Source of the DNA: Tamlana sp038148895
Lineage (GTDB): Bacteria > Bacteroidota > Bacteroidia > Flavobacteriales > Flavobacteriaceae
Assembly: GCA_038148895.1 (NCBI GenBank)
Contig: JBBVGQ010000001.1
Length of the DNA stretch: 64,000 nucleotides
Direction: 5' to 3' (one strand)
Shown here in pieces: positions 61,380-64,000 of this stretch. A model generated the notes under the pieces. It did no database searches. It had not been told where the DNA came from and worked only from the letters and a program-made list of their open reading frames with translations. Positions within the stretch are counted from its first letter, which is position 1, and the number at the start of each line of letters is the position of its first letter. Both the position numbers and the translations under genes were made by a program.

Positions 61380-62357
61380 ATGAAAATAGTAGAGCAAATA
61401 AAACAGCCCATAGCCTTTGAGATGGATCTTTTTGAGCAAAAGTTCCAACTTTCAATGTCCAGCAAAGTGGCTTTGCTCAATAGAATTACCCATTACATAG
61501 TAAACCGAAAGGGCAAGCAAATGCGGCCTATGTTTGTGTTTTTGGTGGCCAAAATGGTGTCCAATGGTGAGGTTAGTGAGCGTACTTACCGCGGTGCTTC
61601 AGTTATTGAGTTGATACACACGGCTACTTTGGTACATGATGATGTGGTTGACGATAGTAACAGGCGCAGAGGTTTCTTTTCGGTAAATGCCCTTTGGAAA
61701 AATAAAATTGCGGTTTTAATTGGTGATTATTTGTTGTCCAAAGGCTTGTTGTTGTCCATTGATAATAATGATTTCGACTTGCTTAAAATTATATCAATTG
61801 CCGTTCGGGAAATGAGTGAGGGCGAATTGCTGCAAATTGAAAAAGCCAGGAAACTTGATATCACAGAAGGTGTTTATTATGAAATCATCCGTCAGAAAAC
61901 CGCAACATTAATAGCCGCTTGCTGCAGTTTGGGTGCTGCCTCGGTAAAGCCAGATTCAAACCATGTAGAGACTATGCGTAAGTTTGGAGAGCTTATAGGT
62001 ATGGCTTTTCAAATTAAGGATGATTTATTTGACTATGGTGATACACAAATAGGAAAACCAACGGGTATAGACATCAAAGAGCAAAAAATGACTTTGCCCT
62101 TAATCTATGTACTCAACCAAGTATCAAAAAAGGAGAAAAGTTGGCTAATTAACTCCATTAAAAATCACAACAAAGATTCAAAACGGGTAAAAGAAGTAAT
62201 TGCATTTGTTAAAAATAATGGCGGTTTGGAATATGCCATTGCCAAGATGAAGCAATTTCAAGAAGAGGCACTAAAAATTTTGGAAAGTTACCCAGATTCA
62301 GCACACAAGAATTCACTAAAACTTATGGTGAATTATGTTATTGATAGGAAAAAGTAA
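61380..62357 (+). CDS. Polyprenyl synthetase (trans-type)
   Basis: A 325-aa all-helical prenyltransferase. Aspartate-rich motifs LVHDDVVDDS (near 84-93) and FQIKDDLFDYGD (near 214-225) bind the Mg-diphosphate. It would make a linear all-trans polyprenyl diphosphate for quinones or similar; chain length cannot be read. Its 3' end is 7 bases from the convergent gene. Confidence 0.9.
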   Translation: MKIVEQIKQPIAFEMDLFEQKFQLSMSSKVALLNRITHYIVNRKGKQMRPMFVFLVAKMVSNGEVSERTYRGASVIELIHTATLVHDDVVDDSNRRRGFFSVNALWKNKIAVLIGDYLLSKGLLLSIDNNDFDLLKIISIAVREMSEGELLQIEKARKLDITEGVYYEIIRQKTATLIAACCSLGAASVKPDSNHVETMRKFGELIGMAFQIKDDLFDYGDTQIGKPTGIDIKEQKMTLPLIYVLNQVSKKEKSWLINSIKNHNKDSKRVKEVIAFVKNNGGLEYAIAKMKQFQEEALKILESYPDSAHKNSLKLMVNYVIDRKK

Positions 62358-62364
62358 CAATATG

Positions 62365-63321
62365 TTATTGCTGTTGTTGCTGGTGTTGATGTTTTTGCCT
62401 CAATTCCAAATTACGTTGAAAACTGTTGCTGTTATCTAAACTAGCATTTACTGGTGGTTTGTTAGTTGTTTGGTATTTCTCGGTTCTAACTTCAACAGAA
62501 ACCTCCAGTTTTGATTCAGCATTACCTTTAAATACACCCTTTACTGGCGAGCAATCATTATAGTTTCTTCCGATAGCCAATTTTACGTGGTTTTCATCGG
62601 CAATGGCATTATTTGTTGGGTCTATACCCAACCAACCATAAAACGGAATATAGGCTTCAATCCAAGCATGAGTGGCACCATCCCCTCGAGTCATTTCATC
62701 AGTGGTACAAATGTATCCACTAACGTATCTTGCTGGGATGCCTAACATCCTTACCATTTGCAACAAAATGTTGGTGAAGTCTTGACAAACACCTGCCTTC
62801 AATTTCCAAATTTCATCTAGTTCACTCTTTACATTTGTTATCCCTTTTTTATAAGCGAAGTTTTCGTAAACATATTCGCAGAGTTCCAACGCTGCTTGAT
62901 ATGGTGATTTCGATTTCAATTTTTTTGATTTAATAAGTTCAGAAACTTCTTGACTTCCCTCAAATGGTCTATGTCTTAAAAAATCAATGAATTCTACATT
63001 GTTTTTGATGGATTCTAAATTTTCCCATTGACTTTCATTATCAACAGAACCATCAGGGAATAACCTGCCTCTGGTTTCTACTTCAATTTCAGAAATTATA
63101 TTAAGTTCATAATGAGGTTCAGTAACCATAAAGGTGCCTACCCTATTATTGAAAAAATCATAAAATGTTTCAATAAATGGGTTATTGGTAATGGAGAGAA
63201 AGTGCGAGTTCACCTTTTGAAAGGCATCGTTAACTGGGTGCAATCTTATAAATGTAGCACCATCTATAACCTTATCGGAATAGGTGTATTTTGTAATGTG
63301 TTTTATAAAAAAAGTAGCCAT
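62365..63321 (-). CDS. Transglutaminase-like family protein with intact Cys-His-Asp
   Basis: A 318-aa protein. The N-terminal part is the beta domain found before this transglutaminase type; the core has C179 (KAGVCQDFTN), H218 (GATHAWIE) and D234 (GIDPTNN). The C-terminus ends in a histidine/glutamine run (HQHQQQQQ). It lies directly after the alpha-E gene. These two families often occur together with an ATP-grasp partner in putative peptide-modification loci. Confidence 0.85.
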   Translation of the reverse strand: MATFFIKHITKYTYSDKVIDGATFIRLHPVNDAFQKVNSHFLSITNNPFIETFYDFFNNRVGTFMVTEPHYELNIISEIEVETRGRLFPDGSVDNESQWENLESIKNNVEFIDFLRHRPFEGSQEVSELIKSKKLKSKSPYQAALELCEYVYENFAYKKGITNVKSELDEIWKLKAGVCQDFTNILLQMVRMLGIPARYVSGYICTTDEMTRGDGATHAWIEAYIPFYGWLGIDPTNNAIADENHVKLAIGRNYNDCSPVKGVFKGNAESKLEVSVEVRTEKYQTTNKPPVNASLDNSNSFQRNLELRQKHQHQQQQQ

Positions 63322-63333
63322 GACGGTATTTAA

Positions 63334-64000
63334 TTATGTTTGGGAAAAGTACACCGCGTTAATGTTTTGCGATATGTTTCTGATGTCTTCTTTTATGCCA
63401 TCAATAAAATTGCCCAATCCAATGTTATTTATGTTTTCTATGGTGGTGTATTTTATTTGGCTCTCCAATTTCCCCAATAAAAATTCTAAATTATTCCTTT
63501 CAAGTTGTCCTGCTTCAATAAGCCTATTAATATGTCTGTTTAACTTTTCAATACAGTAATAAACGGATCTTGGAAATAGCCTGTCTTGAAAGACCATTTG
63601 GATAACGTGATCTTCATTGAAAGACGATTTGTGCGTTTTTAAATAAAGTTGATATCCGCCAATGGATAAAAGCAAATTTTTCCAATAAAAGCTTTTTTCT
63701 AAACTATCGGAAGTATTGGCAATTTCCTGGAGTTTTAAAGCTGTAAAATCTGAAATTAACATAACCCTTTCCAAGAATTTACCAACGTTCATAAAATAAT
63801 AAGAAGGTCCTCGCTCTTGCGTAATATCACTAGTACCATTAAAAATTAAATGAAACCGTCTTAAATCTTCAAGAAATTGTACTGGGTCTTCTTCCCTTAA
63901 TTTTTTTGGTAAATTTTTGTTCGTAAGATATAAATAATAGCTGTTTATGCATAACCAAAGTTCTCTTGAAATATGCTCTTGTACACTTCTTGCATTTTCT
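63334..64000 (-). CDS. Alpha-E domain protein (DUF403), 5' end outside window
   Basis: On the minus strand the frame stays open to the window edge; its visible part is about 222 aa. An ATG at 63792 is internal, since the codons upstream (QERGPSYYFM and further FLEDLRRFHLI, SRELWLCINS) match the family. Alpha-E proteins are all-helical and co-occur with transglutaminase and circularly permuted ATP-grasp genes. The stop is 12 bases from the transglutaminase start. Confidence 0.82.
   Translation of the reverse strand, partial: ENARSVQEHISRELWLCINSYYLYLTNKNLPKKLREEDPVQFLEDLRRFHLIFNGTSDITQERGPSYYFMNVGKFLERVMLISDFTALKLQEIANTSDSLEKSFYWKNLLLSIGGYQLYLKTHKSSFNEDHVIQMVFQDRLFPRSVYYCIEKLNRHINRLIEAGQLERNNLEFLLGKLESQIKYTTIENINNIGLGNFIDGIKEDIRNISQNINAVYFSQT

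Noticed and set aside
62365..62400. CAG-type expansion at the transglutaminase C-terminus as a disease-like or phase-variable repeat
   Set aside because: The Gln codons are mixed and the run is short, so slippage is not likely to be strong; recorded only as a feature of the protein.
1..64000. CRISPR arrays, tRNA/rRNA genes, insertion sequences with transposases
   Set aside because: No regularly spaced repeats, no tRNA cloverleaf or rRNA sequence, and no transposase-like protein were found.

Overview
This window is chromosomal DNA from a member of the Bacteroidota, almost certainly a Flavobacteriaceae species. The evidence is a gliding-motility ABC subunit (GldA), the N-acyl-ornithine (ArgF'-type) arginine route, a split MetH, a CysE/CysM and sulfite-reductase cluster in the flavobacterial arrangement, low G+C, weak Shine-Dalgarno signals, and several TAnnTTTG-type promoter boxes. 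No rRNA, tRNA, CRISPR array, prophage or transposase gene was seen.

Layout. 1-165: 3' end of an azurin gene. 340-545: two small Arg-rich ORFs, candidate leader peptides. 633-11817: an 11-gene arginine plus proline operon (GNAT acetyltransferase, argG, argC, proC, argD, proA, proB, argF', argB, argE, argH). 11821-15148 (minus): ROK sugar kinase, then leuA-leuB. 15297-16847: an unassigned helical-repeat protein. 16947-22621: SAM-I riboswitch followed by a fused MetX-aspartokinase-homoserine dehydrogenase gene, metZ and a PhzF-like gene. 22652-24729 (minus): a degraded restriction-modification island holding a 5'-truncated HpaII-like nuclease, an HNH nuclease and two tiny ORFs, with inverted copies of an interspersed repeat. 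24893-34873: Rrf2 regulator, the sulfate assimilation/siroheme cluster and cysE-cysM. 34980-40248: second SAM-I riboswitch, split metH, metF. 40284-42127: outer-membrane lipid A deacylase-like protein and a head-GIN-domain lipoprotein. 42113-46435 (minus): ackA, pta, gldA. 46581-50687: an attenuator-controlled aromatic operon (leader peptide, pheA, aminotransferase, tyrA, DAHP synthase/chorismate mutase). 50742-64000: rsgA, dtd, a membrane hydrolase, two tandem DUF3857 proteins, MazG-like, aroA, queA, rlmN, a polyprenyl synthase, and a transglutaminase/alpha-E pair that runs off the window end.

How the genes work together. Most of the window is amino-acid biosynthesis arranged by pathway, with RNA-level control in front of several operons. 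Sulfate is activated (CysDN), reduced (CysH, then siroheme sulfite reductase with its siroheme makers and a ferredoxin reductase) and fixed into cysteine (CysE/CysM). The two SAM-riboswitch operons then make homocysteine (MetX/AK/HSD, MetZ) and methionine (MetF, MetH). Chorismate is made and drained by AroA, DAHPS/CM, PheA and TyrA.

The strongest second-look items are: a near-complete Tyr/Phe transcription attenuator before pheA; two Arg-rich leader ORFs before the arg operon; SAM riboswitches that share a downstream sequence able to pair with the 5' strand of P1; a HEPN domain fused to sulfite reductase; a repeat-bounded HNH module beside a broken HpaII-type gene; and interspersed repeats, one of which supplies the C-terminus of a metH half.
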